From: Manis javanica | Lineage: Eukaryota; Chordata; Mammalia; Pholidota; Manidae | Direction of reading: 5' to 3' | Length of the DNA stretch: 64,000 nucleotides | Assembly: GCF_040802235.1 (NCBI RefSeq) | Contig: NC_133167.1 | Span: 46,312,001 to 46,376,000, forward strand | Shown: in pieces, positions 9,361 to 21,300 of the stretch | Numbering within the stretch: the first letter of the stretch is position 1 | Layout of the letters: each line of letters starts with the position of its first letter | Position numbers and translations under genes: made by a program | Notes under the pieces: model-generated | Seen by the model: only the letters and a program-made list of their open reading frames with translations | Databases searched by the model: none | What the model was told of the DNA's origin: nothing

Positions 9361-11590
9361 TAGCTACTGGAACTAAAACAATAAAATTTTCTGAAATTGT
9401 AAAGTCAGTTATTTCTTGACAGGATTCACACTAAGGCTAACATCAATCCAGTGCCAATCATGCTGATAATTGTGCTCTATCCCAGAACGCTAGGAATGCT
9501 TGGCCATAAGCATAATTCTTCTTAGGGCTTTATAGCTTTTGGAGGTCCTACTCAGAGTTTTAAGATCTGAAAAAATTGTTTGCTTCAATATATGAAAAGA
9601 AAACTAGAACACTGAAGTTAACACAGATTTATTAATTATAAAATGTAGCATGTGCCGACTTTGTTGATATTAGATTTAGTCTTCATAAAAAAATATTTCA
9701 TTATTGAACAACCCAGAATTCTGAATTCTTTCCCGGAATTGCTCTGCTCCCTAAATTGAGGGATCAGCACCAGCCCTCTTGGCTTGTCTTCCCCATGTTC
9801 AAGGAAGAGATTCACCCAGAAAATAGTTTTGGGGCTTCCCTTTTCCCTTCTCTTGTGGGGGGCTGGGGGCTGGGAGCTGGGGTGGGGAGGAAATTCCCCA
9901 GGGGATTCCTTTCCTGCTTCTTTCAAGGAGGAGGCAAGTTTAACTCTCCCAGCAGTTTGGGGGAGAGAGCTCCCTTGTCCAGGAGAGGGCAGTATTGGGG
10001 AAGGAACTGCATTTGTCAGGTGGCAAACACCGGGGAAAAATCTTCAATCATCTGGGGGAGGAGAGGACAAGCCTTGAGGGCTGGATCGAACCACCGGAAG
10101 CCCTCAATGGTTCGGTGTGGCGTGGCTCCGGGTTGCAGACTGCTGTGGGGATGTGATGGCAGGTGATAGACCGGCTCTCCCTCTGTCCTCAGCTTTCACT
10201 CCAAATATCAAGCACTTTTTCAGTGTATTTTCCTCTAGAGTTTAATTCCTAGTGTGGCAATGACATAACACTCTCCTGCTTTTCATCATAAAAGTGTCAT
10301 ATGTCAGCAGCACCGTGAGTTAAAGAGTCCTTTTGGGAAAGGTTGGGGCCCTAAGCAATTGCCATGGGAAATTGTTTCTATGGGAAAATGCGTTTGGCTT
10401 TCCAACAGTGGACTTAGCAGGTGAACCTTTGAAGCACAATCCTTTCCTGATTGAGTGTTCTTCACGTGGACCGTATATGAGATGACCAGATATTTCTGTT
10501 TTCCAAAGAAGTTCCAGTTTGTGATTCCCTGGGAGATATTCCAGGCCAGGGAGGTTTTTTTTGTTTCAATTCCTCTGTAATAAGCTACAAAGTGCTACGT
10601 GGAGTGTGTATGGGATCGACCTGGCTGTTGTGTGTAAGCTGGTGATTTTGTAGTTGACAGAATGATCATGGAGTTTGCCACCTTGCCAAGACTGAAAGCT
10701 CGAGATGCGTTTCTAAGAGTGCAGACATCTCCTTTGGCCACTGGGACTATAAAGCCCAGCAGCTTCTCCTGTGTGAGGACTGAGTCTTCCTTTCCTCCTA
10801 TCCCCCTTCCCTCCAGCCCCGTGTGGAGCTCTGCCTGGAGCCTTTAAAGATGAAGTGGACTAAGCTCTGTTAAAATTTTAGCAATCCTCCCCTGAAAATT
10901 ACGTGGTTATAAAATTCTCTTTATAGATATATTCAAGATCTAGTGACCTCTGTTCCTTCCTTTGTCAGACAATGGAGGCTTCACCCTGGAGTTCCCTCCC
11001 ACACACCCAGGTGAGCGCCAGGTAGGCATGGAGGTCGACCAGTGGATTTCAGTGTTGGAGAAAGCCTCCTAAATGTTTACATCAGAAATAAAGCTGCATA
11101 GGGAAATAAAACATCAAATGTTTTTTGCCTTTGGCTTAAATTGTATAAACTCCCCAGTTAAGACATTGACCATACAGAGATGAGGAAGAGATGGTCTTTT
11201 TTCAGCTCCACTGTCTAGCAGAATACTTGGTGAGTACTCAACACATGTTTGTTGAATTAAATCAAGAGCCAAGAAATTCTGGAGGTGATTGCATTCATGA
11301 GCTCTGCCATCCTTAAGTCAGTAGAACCTCAGTTACCCTTTGTCTTGGCTGCCACACTGGCAAAGCCTGTTCCCACTCAAGAGGAGACAGGTAGCTGTGC
11401 ACACCTTTTGTTTTGAGGACTTCCCTGCAAGGGTTTCCCATACCCCCAGCACCTCTGACACTGTCTCCACAGCTCAATCTCAAATTCTGACTTAATAACA
11501 AGCTTTTGCATTAAGCCACCATTCCCATTCAAATCCCTAAATTCTTAGGAGGAGAAGAGGAAGCTGCATGGCTCAAGTGTGTCTGTATAG

Positions 11591-11591
<1 letters not shown>
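9361..11591. other. Unique intergenic sequence, nothing gene-like
   Basis: No conserved protein or recognisable transposon was found. A G-rich patch at about 9857-9890 has four or more G-runs. A TATA-like CTATAAAG lies at about 10747. The piece near 11230-11260 ('actcaacacatgtttgttga') may be a tiny L2 or MIR tail. None of this amounts to a supported gene. Confidence 0.5.

Positions 11592-11637
<46 letters not shown>
11592..11637 (+). repeat. (TG)n microsatellite, about 23 units
   Basis: A pure TG run with no interruption. Like the five other long TG tracts in the window, it reads TG on the + strand. Confidence 0.97.
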
Positions 11638-11638
<1 letters not shown>

Positions 11639-11789
11639 TTAAGGCTGGGCACTTCTAATTCTCTCTTATGACCATTGAGCCACAGATGGTTTTTATCAGG
11701 TTATCTCATGAGCACTTTGGCAACCTTGGGAACCTGGCTTTGAGGACATAGGAAGTGAAGTGGCCCTGGGTGATGTAATTTAGTGCTAC

Positions 11790-12100
11790 TCTGTCCAATC
11801 CAGTAGCTACCACACACATGTGGCTTTTGAACCCTTGGAATTCAGCTAGTCCAGACTGGGATGGGATGATATGCAATACACACTGGTATTTGAAGACTCA
11901 GCAGGAAAAAAAAAAGAATATAAAATACCTCAGTAATTTTTATATTGAATACATGTTGAAAGTATTTTGGATAGCTTGGGTAAACTAAAATCTATTATTA
12001 AAATTATTCTACCTGTTTTATTTTTTAAAAGATAGTGACTAGAAAAATTTTAATTGCATACATGTTATTCTATTGCTACTGCAGAGCCCTGCTGTAGTGG
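11790..12100 (-). mobile_element. hAT-like non-autonomous DNA transposon, copy 1 (reverse orientation)
   Basis: The left end reads 'ctctgtccaatccagtagct' followed by 'acacatgtggctttt', and the right end 'ctactgcagagccctgct'. The ends are inverted relative to the copy at 53375-53690. The interior is AT-rich, with 'ttttatattgaatacatg' and 'ctattattaaaattattcta'. The family name is not certain. It has no transposase and relies on the matching inverted ends and shared interior for recognition. Confidence 0.6.
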
Positions 12101-12645
12101 CTAGCAGGACAGACCCCTACCTAGAGGGCACTGATGTCCAGTACATGGGCACAGGTGCCAAAGAACTGAGACTGCACAGGCAGAAATGTCACTAGTAGGA
12201 CAGGGTGGACTCAGTGCAGGGGGGAGTAAGGAAGGTTGGCAGCCTGGCTAAGTCCCCAAGAGCTCCCACCTTCTCTTCTTATCCCAGGTACTTGACTCAG
12301 TTAGCTGATTCCCCTCCTATTGAGTCCTGTGGCAGAGGAATGGAATGCGGATGAAGTGCAGATCCTATGTTTCTAAAGAGATTGAATTTGGGATTAGCTT
12401 CTGAGGTGGTTTTTGCACCTTCTGACCCTGGGATCTACACATAGAACCTTCATTGTGGATTACTGAGATGTTTGATGTGAGCTCAGTCCAGTTAAGCTTC
12501 AGAAGACTAATAATGCTACAGGTCTGGTTGATTTTTAAATTTCAGCTAATACATTTTATTTATAAGAACTTGTTTTATTGTTTTCCTAAACTGACTTTGC
12601 AGATCGGTGCACAGACATTGATATCAAAGCAGAAATAGACAGATT
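12101..12645. other. Unassigned intergenic stretch
   Basis: No gene or repeat recognised. Confidence 0.5.
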
Positions 12646-12649
12646 TTGC

Positions 12650-12840
12650 ACAGTAGTTTACAGTTTTCAATGTCCTTTTCAGCAAATTATCACTTTTTAT
12701 TATCACAACATCTTGTGAGGCAGGCAAAGCGTGTATAGATTCTTATCCATATGTTATAGCTAAGAAACCAAAAAAAAAAAGGTTGCCTTGACCATCATTT
12801 GAAAGCTGCTAAGTGACAGAATTAGGGATGGATCATGAAT
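12650..12840 (-). mobile_element. MIR SINE, antisense, diverged
   Basis: Typical reversed MIR order: 'tattatcacaacatcttgtg' with a following 'aggcaggcaaag', then 'tagctaagaaacc', a short poly-A, 'ccttgaccatca' and 'gctaagtgacagaatta'. An old tRNA-derived SINE, incomplete at both ends. Confidence 0.6.
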
Positions 12841-14734
12841 GATTTCATTGGAAAGCCTTACTTGGTTTGGTGGCTTCCAATTTGTTGGTTCCTGCTGGTG
12901 TACAGACGGCCATCACAGTGGGCCAGGGGACATGTGGTCCACAGCTTCCTGAATTCAAGCAATTCTGACACTTAAAGATCAGGAAAGTAACTTAGGGGGT
13001 CTGGATATCAAGAATTGGAAAGCTGCCATTTGAGGATCAGGGAAGGGACGTAACTGGAGCACAGCCTTCTACTCGACAGGGGTGCCTTGGACGGGGGCCT
13101 CTGTTTAATTCCTTTATTTGGCCTTCCTGGTAGCAGTCTGAAAGGCCCAGCAGGTTCCTCCACAGAGAGAGATCCTGAGCTGCAGGCAGAGCCAGCAGAG
13201 GGGTCTGGGAAGCTAATGCTTCAAGGTGGCACATGGGAGAGAATGCTCTGCTTTGCAGGCAGAGGCCAGGGGAAGAGGAGGGAACCCAAGGGCTTTCCTG
13301 TCAGTGGGGTGAAGATGGTGATGAGGACAACGATGGTGATGAACATGTGAGTAGGAACCAGGATACTCCTGCTAGGCATGGTGTGATTTGGAAATGTTAG
13401 AGGCTCTGGAATCACTCCTCAGTTTCCACCGCGTGTCTGAGTTAAGTCATGTGATAGGAAATAGTTGAATAATTTCTGGATGAAAACCAGAGTTTTGTCA
13501 CAAGTTCCTTATTGTTATATCCATGAGAGTTGCTGTTAATGTAAGTTTTGATATTTTGAATATCTATTCACCTTACTTTTCACAGAAGAGCCTAGAATAT
13601 TTTCTTCTCTCAAAACGGTTCTTGGCTTGTGATTCAAAAGCAATTTAGAGGCAAGACAGTGGCTGGTGGTTATAGAAAGAGTGGTAAAGGATTACTAATA
13701 TAAAACAGAGCTGGCAAATGATAGGGAGAACTACGAAGCAACTGAGAAAAGTGGTTTGTGGATGGAGAGGGAGAGAACAAACAAGATAGTGCTCTGCCGC
13801 ATCATGAAACACACCTGCCGCTTTGACCATCTGGGGTGCCAGTCCCTCCCTGGAGGAGGTGCTTGTGCAGCACATGGCTGATCGGGAGCCCCTCTACACC
13901 TGCTCAGTCTGAGAAGGCCTCAGAAGACCAGTCCAAGAGCCTGGACTACAATGCTTTTTCTCAGAAGGTGGAAAGCAGTTTCCAGCATCTCTCTCAAGCA
14001 AATAGTAATTTCTAGAAATTTATCACCCTCTTGGCCTATTTTGGGGCCACTTAACTGGGAACAGACCTGTTTGTGAGACACTGGGTGATCAGGCTCTGGA
14101 AGAAAATGATTGAGATGGCAAAATCCAGGCAAGAATTCAGTAGTTATGCCCTGGAGCTGGGACTCCAATAAGCTGGGGGGACTATGTGCCATTTCAGTTA
14201 TCAAAAAAGTGCCTGACGATGACCTCCTTTGGCAGGCCTCTCAGATTCAGAGTTGCTTCCCTATCCCTGCTGCTACTGCTCTGGACTTGGGTGCCAGGGT
14301 TCTGGGATGGTGGTTATAGGAAGAGCTTTTTACCCTGCTACCCTTCTAACCAGTCTTGCTCACTCGCCCTTTGTTCCTCAGAGAAACCCTGCATACTGTT
14401 ACCATGATAATTCTTCTTCTTTCTTCCTTTTTTATTTTTTGGTGGGGGGCATATTGTTAGAGCTGGAGTTTTTCTTACATGTACTTGTAAATGCTTCTAC
14501 AACAGAAGTATGATTTTTGTGATAATGAAAAGAGGACAAGGCACCAATAATGAAAGGACATATTTAAAGTCAGTTTTAAATGCCTCCAAAATTCAGAGGG
14601 GAGCAGATGAGAACTGCTGTGGCTCCTATTTCTTCTTCAAGTCTATATGCTCCCTTTGGGCAGTATCAGGGGCCTCCATAAACACTCCTACTCTAGCTCC
14701 CAAACAGATTCCCCCTCACTTCTTTAATCTTGAC
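12841..14734. other. Unique intergenic sequence, nothing gene-like
   Basis: Short open frames on both strands lack known domains and do not continue one another through plausible splice sites. No repeat identified. Confidence 0.5.
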
Positions 14735-15740
14735 TGTTATTCGTGTCTTTGTGGCACCCAGCTTCTGCTCCTGTCAAACCCTGTCCTCCTAGCTTATTTC
14801 AGTCTTAGTCATCCTTTCAGATCTAGTTAAAATTTCACCTTGCTGGACTATTTTCATACTTCAATCTATCTATCATTCTGTGGCATTTTATTTATGTGTG
14901 TACAGCACCTCTTAGGAAAATGATGATGGCCTTTTCAGTTGTTACCTGCTATTTTACCTGAGTGAATCTAGTCTCCTAAATGAATTCCAGATTCTTTGAG
15001 GACAGGGGTCTTGTAAAAGCATTGCTTTCCTCACACCATCTGCCATAGTTCTAAATACATTGTATATAATCTACTGATAATTATATTGAGACTTTGATTG
15101 ACATGTGTCAGACCACAGTATCAACCTTCCTACAAAATATTTGGAGGAGGTTTTCATAGGCATGGTAGTCATGAATACAATGGAATGAATGATTTGGAAT
15201 ATCAGTAACAAGCTGAGTGTGTGGCCTTAGAAAACATTATCCTTTCCCTGACTTGCCAGACAATCGCTTTCCATGTGACTCTTGTTAGCTGTTCTGACCA
15301 CTGCCCTGGTGAGAACATCTTATGTCCTTAGCAGATTGTGAACTTCATTGCCTACACGAGGTTCCTTCTCCTACCATTGTGGACAACTCTGTTCATTTGT
15401 CTCGATTCCATCATCATCAATGGTACCCCTTCTTCCAAGAAGTAGGCACTGAATGCCATCACTGAGATCACGTCTCTAAGCTTGGATTTCTAAATAGGCT
15501 ACTCTTCTCCTATAGACCCTACTCTTGTTTTGTCACTCCAAAAGATGAACTTGTGTCATTGTACATATGGCTATAAAATCTGTTTGCTTACTTACATATT
15601 TTGTCCATCATTTGTTTGGCCAAGCAGGATATGGTCCTTTTAATAACTGATCTTAGATTGTAAGTTCTTAGATGGTGCACATGAAGTATTTTTTAATGTA
15701 CCTGGGGCAGTTCCCTGCCTGAAAATATACTCTCAAATGA
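14735..15740 (+). mobile_element. Possible L2-like remnants
   Basis: Phrases such as 'ttaaaatttcaccttgctgg', 'ccagattctttgaggacagg' and, further on, 'gattgtaagttcttagatgg' and 'cctggggcagttccctgcct' follow the pattern of the L2 3' region ('-gtaagctccttgagg-'). They are too diverged to be sure, and parts between them may be unique sequence. Confidence 0.35.
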
Positions 15741-15824
15741 TTGCTGTAGGGTGCCTTTATACAAACATGACAAGCCTAAAATCTCATCTGACTTCTCACT
15801 GTGAAGCTGATGACAGAACCAGAG

Positions 15825-16020
15825 AGAAAGTCTGAGTAGCTCAGGTCTACTAGTTAAACTCCATTCTTAACTAGCAGTGTGATCTTGTGCTGGTTTTCAA
15901 CTTCTTTGGACTTACTTTTGAAAATGAAATGCAGGGGATAATTGTACCTATCTCACAGTATTGTTTTAAGAATTAAATGAAATAATACCTATAAGCTAGT
16001 ACCATTCATGGCTATTGTTT
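15825..16020 (+). mobile_element. MIR SINE, sense
   Basis: Shows the MIR core and 3' part in forward order: 'ctagcagtgtgatcttgtgc', then 'aaaatgaaatgcaggggata', 'acctatctcacagtattgtt' and 'aagaattaaatgaaataata'. Old and non-coding. Confidence 0.7.
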
Positions 16021-17704
16021 TCATAGTTGTTTCATTATTCCTTGAGACAGAAGATAACTGAGCAGTTGAGAATGTGTGAACGACATTCTGAGTATATTTG
16101 TTGAACTGAAATGATTCTGTATTTTGAGGTTCTTCATGTTAGCAGAAGCCTGAGCTTTTCAGCCAATCAATCCAGTTTGGTGGCTATTATCCAGGTCTTT
16201 TTTCTTCTCTCCAGGACTGAAAATATCTACAGAAGCTATAAAAAAAATTTTTAATTTTTAAAAAGGCTGTTTTGCAGGATGCAGGAGGGTGGGGAAAAGA
16301 GGGAGCTAATATTTCAGGCTCCTTATTTCAGTTTTAGTTTATAATAACCCAACCCACCCCAAAGAGCCTAAGGGTTTTCCTCTCGGGACAGTAGTCCCCA
16401 GCATGTGGGTGGCATCTTCCCTTAAGCTGCCATGTGGAATTCATTGGTACAAAGCAATCAATTTGTGTTTGGTCTGTGGGAGTGAGCCTGGTCTGGAAGG
16501 TCACTGATATTTTATTGTATGAATGTTTCAAACTGGTGTAAATTAAATCTCTAGGCAGAGCTCACAAAGGACAAACAGTGAATCAAAGAGAGAACCAGAC
16601 ATAACAGCAACCTGGGTGTTTCCCTTCTGATAGTCTCTCCCTGGGCCTCACCACTCTGCATTTTGATGCTTAGATCTCAAGGCCGAGGCAATGGTGGACC
16701 AGGTACATCAAGAACCTGCCGAAAACTGACTTGGCTTAGTGTGTGGACTTTGAGAAGTCCTCAGGCAGAGACACAAAGTCACAGCAGGGAGGAAGTGGGC
16801 CCTTTGGCAGTAACTCCTGCGATCTGCTCTGCTTTTACTAAAGGCTGGAGAGCCAGCTCCTTGGAGGTTTCAAGCACAGTACCCTGCTTTGGCTTTGGTC
16901 TTTCAGGCAAGTGAAGAGAATGGCTTGGCATTGCTGCTCCAAATGCTCTGCTTTTTCACTGCCTACTCCTGGGCCTGCTAGTGCTCTCCAGGTAGCTAAG
17001 GGAACACAGCCCAGAGAAAAATCTGACCACAAGGAGAACAACACAGGGTTTATGAACTGAATAGAGAATACTGCCCAATCCAGCAAGGTGTAATCATTTT
17101 CTTTCACAAAATCAGATGATTGTAATAGAGAGGGAAATGACAATATTTTATTTTTTCATCAACACCGAACAAAACAATATTGGTCCCTGGACAAGTTTAA
17201 TGTAGAAACGTGACAGAAATGTTTTTCAGAGTAAGCCTAGGGTCTTCTCATCATTTGGTATGACACCTTGTGTCCCTGTAGCAAGAATCAAAGACCAGAG
17301 GACATAGTCTGTGAGCCTCTTTTTCTGTGCTCTGAGCCAATGTAATGTTACATCTCTGGGACCATATGAGACAATGTTCTACCTGCCTGAGCATCGCCCT
17401 CTCTGGAGGACTTTGAAATGACCACTCAGCAGATAGTCCCTGCCTGTCTCACCTGTCTGAGGAGCCTCTGGTGTAGGGGACAGAAGTGTATACAGAACAG
17501 CTGAGCAAAATATTCCAGAGAGATGCTTAATAAAAATTCAAAAACACTTCATTGGTGATGAAGTAACATAAGATTCTTTGCATTATTTTGTCTAAAAAAG
17601 ATGGATCTAATAGAACAATGTGATCCAATCTTCAACTCCTTGTTCACATTCAGGGATTTGCTGGTGAATTAAGAGAAAAAGAGCCAGTTAGATCAGCAAT
17701 TCCC
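16021..17704. other. Unique intergenic sequence, nothing gene-like
   Basis: No repeat, RNA gene or convincing coding segment was identified. Confidence 0.5.
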
Positions 17705-17930
17705 ATACCATAATAATAGAGTGAACATTTTTAAGTTTTTATTATGTTCCAGGAAGTGTTTTAAGCAACTTACATGTAGTGTTTCACTTAATCCTCACCA
17801 TTTTATGTGATAGCTGTGGGTAAGAGATACATGAACTGTCCCAGCTTTACACTGCTTGTAAGTAGCGAAAGTAGAGTTGACTTACTCTGTAGGTTTAAAA
17901 TCCCAAAGCATGATGCTTCATTTCCCCCAA
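17705..17930 (-). mobile_element. MIR SINE, antisense
   Basis: Reversed MIR wording: 'tattatgttccaggaagtgt', 'gcaacttacatgtagtgttt', 'cacttaatcctcaccatttt' and 'cactgcttgtaagtagcgaa'. Diverged and incomplete. Confidence 0.7.
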
Positions 17931-20190
17931 CATTTCAGAAATTTCAAGAATTTTTAAGAATCATTAAAGTTACCATTGGAGGAAGATGTATACCATTGTT
18001 TAAATAAATTTAATCTTTTAAAAAAGAGAGTTGTTTCCTACATGGGCACCAGGCTCACAATGGCATAACCTCCTTAAAAGTAGTCATAGTTCTCCTTTTC
18101 TTCCCATCTTTCCTGCCCAATATCTTCTTCACTACTAGCCTTCCCTGGGATAAGAAGGGTACAGGTAATGTTCTAGATTCTTCTTCATGGGAATCCTCAT
18201 CCAGTCCTTCTTAGAAAAGAGTATGCCTAGAATCCTGCCTCGAGGTGGATAGGGCACGACTAGGGCACAACAAACCACATATTCTGGAAGCACACTGCTC
18301 TCCTGGGGGGTGGAAAAGAAAAGCTCTCTTCAGCATATCCTTCTGCCCACTCTCACAGACACAAGATAGAGAAAAGTCATCTCACCTGAGTGACTAGGGA
18401 TTTTCTAGATCATGGTGCTGAACCCAGAGGATCAAGCTAAATGTCTAGAAAGCTCTGCAAGGCAAAGATGTTCAATTATTGGAGTAGCAGGAAGCAACAA
18501 GAAAAACAAAGTAGCTAATATGTGGTAGTGAAAGAATGCATTATGGTTAATTTTCCTGGTTACTCAATGTAGCTCACCCATACTGAGTGCCAAGGGAGAG
18601 GAAGTTTGAGGTTTGTTTTTATCCATATATTTTCAGCTTTGCTGCAGATAATGTTGTGTGTGGTAATTCCTAAGTGATGTAACAACATGTAGAGTTTCTC
18701 AAGGAAGGTTAGTTGGCATTTTTAACAGGACTTGGATTAAAAGTCTTTCTCTTCAAAAACCAGTTCAGTGAATGAGCCTGAAAGGAGCCTGGCTTTGAAA
18801 GCCTCTCCTATAATACCAAAAACAATTGGAGTAGCCTGATTTTCTTTATTGACAGTAATCTGCAGGAGTCTGAACCATCACAGGTTCAGGCCACTCTCAG
18901 GAGGCTCTCAGACTCCCCAGGTGGGAAGTGACTCCAGCCCATGCACCATAGAGATCCCCTGTGGGATCCACAGCAAGGGCAGTCTTCAGGGATAATACTG
19001 AGCTTACAGTGCCCTAGAGCAGGACTTATGGGATTGTATTTGAAACTAAATGTGTCTATTCTGATTTTCCCCCCCAACTTCTTTTCTCCTTCTATCCCCA
19101 ATGTTGTATGTAGGCTAGGTGAAAACTTAGTGCTTTTTGACTTATAAAAGGTTGCAATTGGAAAGATAGATGAAATGACAGTGTGAGAGAGAGTCAGGAT
19201 GCTCAGCTGAGTGGCCTCAGTGTCATTCCATTATAAATTTCTGTGAGCAGTGCTTCTGAATTGTCATTTTGCATGTGTATGATAGAGTAAGTATTGCACA
19301 TCTCAGCCAACCTATGCTTTTCCTGCTTCCCCTCAATCCCTGAAGGACTCTGAAGAAGGGAAATCAATAAATCAATTGGTACCTTGTCCAATACCCATTT
19401 CAATAACATCACAGGGCCATTTGCTAAAGACTAGACATTAGTTACGGAAAGAGACTGAAACATTCTTATTTGATAATGTATCTCTTTGCCTTTGTGAATG
19501 AGATACAAAATGGAATAGTGGAGTGTTCTTGCCAATAATAATTTTTGTGTTGACCTTATCAAAAAATAAAAAAGATAATTATGGAGAGAATGATAAAATA
19601 TCATTTATATCTCAGGGTTTATTACAAAGCCAGTGGGGAGTGTTTTCTAGGCTTATTGTATAGTATTTTATTCAATTTTCCCTACTGTGGCTAAATCAAC
19701 TTTTTAGAAATTAGATTTTTTAAATATATATGTTCTTTCCCCTTGGTCCTTAAAAATGACATCAAAATTAACATTGAAAAATCTATAAATGAACACTAAA
19801 GTGCACTAAATTGACTCAAATTTTTGGAGAAAAAATATACAACTTGGAAGAAATGCTTTTATAATATCAACAATCCCACTGTTTTGTTCTATTCTGTTCA
19901 TTCATCCATATATTTGCAAATATCCAATGTTCTCAATTTGAGGTAAAACAATACAACCACTTTTTTCTCTTCCCCAAATGCTTCAATACTATATGTAACT
20001 TCACTTCAAAAATTCAGACTCCCTCTGAACCAACTGTAACACTCTTTTTACACAGACCTTGCAGATTTTGTTATTATTACAATATTATTAAAGGAGTATG
20101 TCTTACAAAGAACCTTAAAATATGTGAAAAGATGATAATAATTATAAGGATAATGACAACAGTAAAATGCATCTCTAGTGCCCTGTAGCC
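17931..20190. other. Unique intergenic sequence, AT-rich toward the end
   Basis: No gene-like or repeat-like structure was recognised. 19450-20150 is markedly AT-rich. Confidence 0.5.
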
Positions 20191-20194
20191 AAAA

Positions 20195-20375
20195 CTGTAC
20201 TAGACTGAGTGAGGGTCAGAAGAGGAGAGTTCCAGTCTCAGCCCCATGTTCAGGGTCTTTCTCATCTGTAGTGGGATTCTTTGCATCAATTCAGCTCAAA
20301 TTCCTCATCAGTAAATTGCAACTGCTAGACTAAATGGTCTTTAAGATTCTTTCCAAGTATAAAATTTTTTGCTTT
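20195..20375 (+). mobile_element. MIR-family SINE, sense
   Basis: Carries 'gagagttccagtctcagccc', then 'tcctcatcagtaaattgcaa', 'ctagactaaatggtctttaa' and 'gattctttccaag', the forward order of MIR-family 3' halves. It is the last clear transposable element before the long repeat-poor region. Confidence 0.55.
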
Positions 20376-20999
20376 TGTGAATCTCTCTGTAGACTTTGAT
20401 TACCTTTCTTAGGAGAGCTCTTATGAATTGTGGGTTCTGGTAGAAAGAAAGGATTTTTGTATACGGAGAGATTGCAGACTTGTATCTGAGGTAATAGTGA
20501 CCAGGAAGTCTCTGGCCCCTCAGCACAGGTGTGTGGCCACAGTGGTGTAGTCTGTGGGTTGGTTCATAGTCCAGCTAACTGCTTTCCTCTTGACTCTGGA
20601 TTAGGGTTGTTCTCTAAACATTGGTTATATTTTAAAACGAAAGCTTCTGAACCCTTCCTTACTTAGCAGATGGAATCAGAAATGTTGGTGATATTACTGC
20701 AGCAAAGCCAGCAGGTCTCATTTAAGCTCCTATTTTGTGCTGGGACCACCTAAGCTTCTGAAAATAAATGACTTGAAGATACAATGAAAAGGGATTAGAT
20801 CACTTAAACATTTTCAAATAAGGCTCAAAGTTTGTGGAACCAAGAGCAGTTCTTAACCACTGTAATATAAATAGCTATATAGATATAAAAAAAACTTTTT
20901 TCCTCCCATTGGCTATGGGAAAAGTGGCGATCTCACCTACAAATTGCCTTACCTATATCTGGACCTAAAGAATATTCTTCTGTCTTGCTTATCTTCTTT
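20376..20999. other. Flank of the upstream CpG island, with two minus-strand donor-like sites
   Basis: Mostly AT-rich unique DNA. On the minus strand two donor-like sequences lie just outside the CpG island: ATAG|GTAAGG, with its exon edge at 20953, and GTAG|GTGAGA, with its exon edge at 20937. They could close a first exon of a leftward transcript starting in the island. No other element is seen. Confidence 0.4.
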
Positions 21000-21300
21000 G
21001 CTGTACAACCACCGGAATTAGGGGCGAGCTCGGCCCTGTGTTCTCTCTTCCGCTGGCCGCGCGCACCTGGAGGGCAGGCCTTTCACGCAGGGTTGCCGCT
21101 GGCAGCAGGGCGGACTTGAGGCCTGGACCCAGGTTGGCCTAGCGCCCGCGGCGACTCCCCCTACCGGGAGTCCTAAGCAGTGCCGGTGGCGGAGACTGCA
21201 GCCCTCTCGCCGCCGGTTCCTTCACTACTTCGCGGGTGGCAACAGACAGCTGCCGCCGGCGGGGGTCTGTCAGCGCCCGGCGGAAGGCCTTGGTCCGGGT
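20937..21300 (-). ncRNA. Candidate first exon of a divergent antisense lncRNA (SATB2-AS1-like)
   Basis: What is seen: a CpG-dense segment at 21000-21300 and, just left of it on the minus strand, a near-consensus donor ATAG|GTAAGG (exon edge at 20953) with a second donor 16 bases further left (exon edge at 20937). What is known: human SATB2 has a divergent antisense lncRNA, SATB2-AS1, starting upstream of the gene. The inference is that a minus-strand RNA starts inside this island. The start is not determinable and the right-hand coordinate is arbitrary. No coding frame is claimed. Confidence 0.25.

Noticed and set aside
10742-10760. CTATAAAG TATA-like box with a following open frame at 10662-10847
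   Set aside because: No initiator, CpG island, splice signal or recognisable protein nearby. Single TATA-like words are common.
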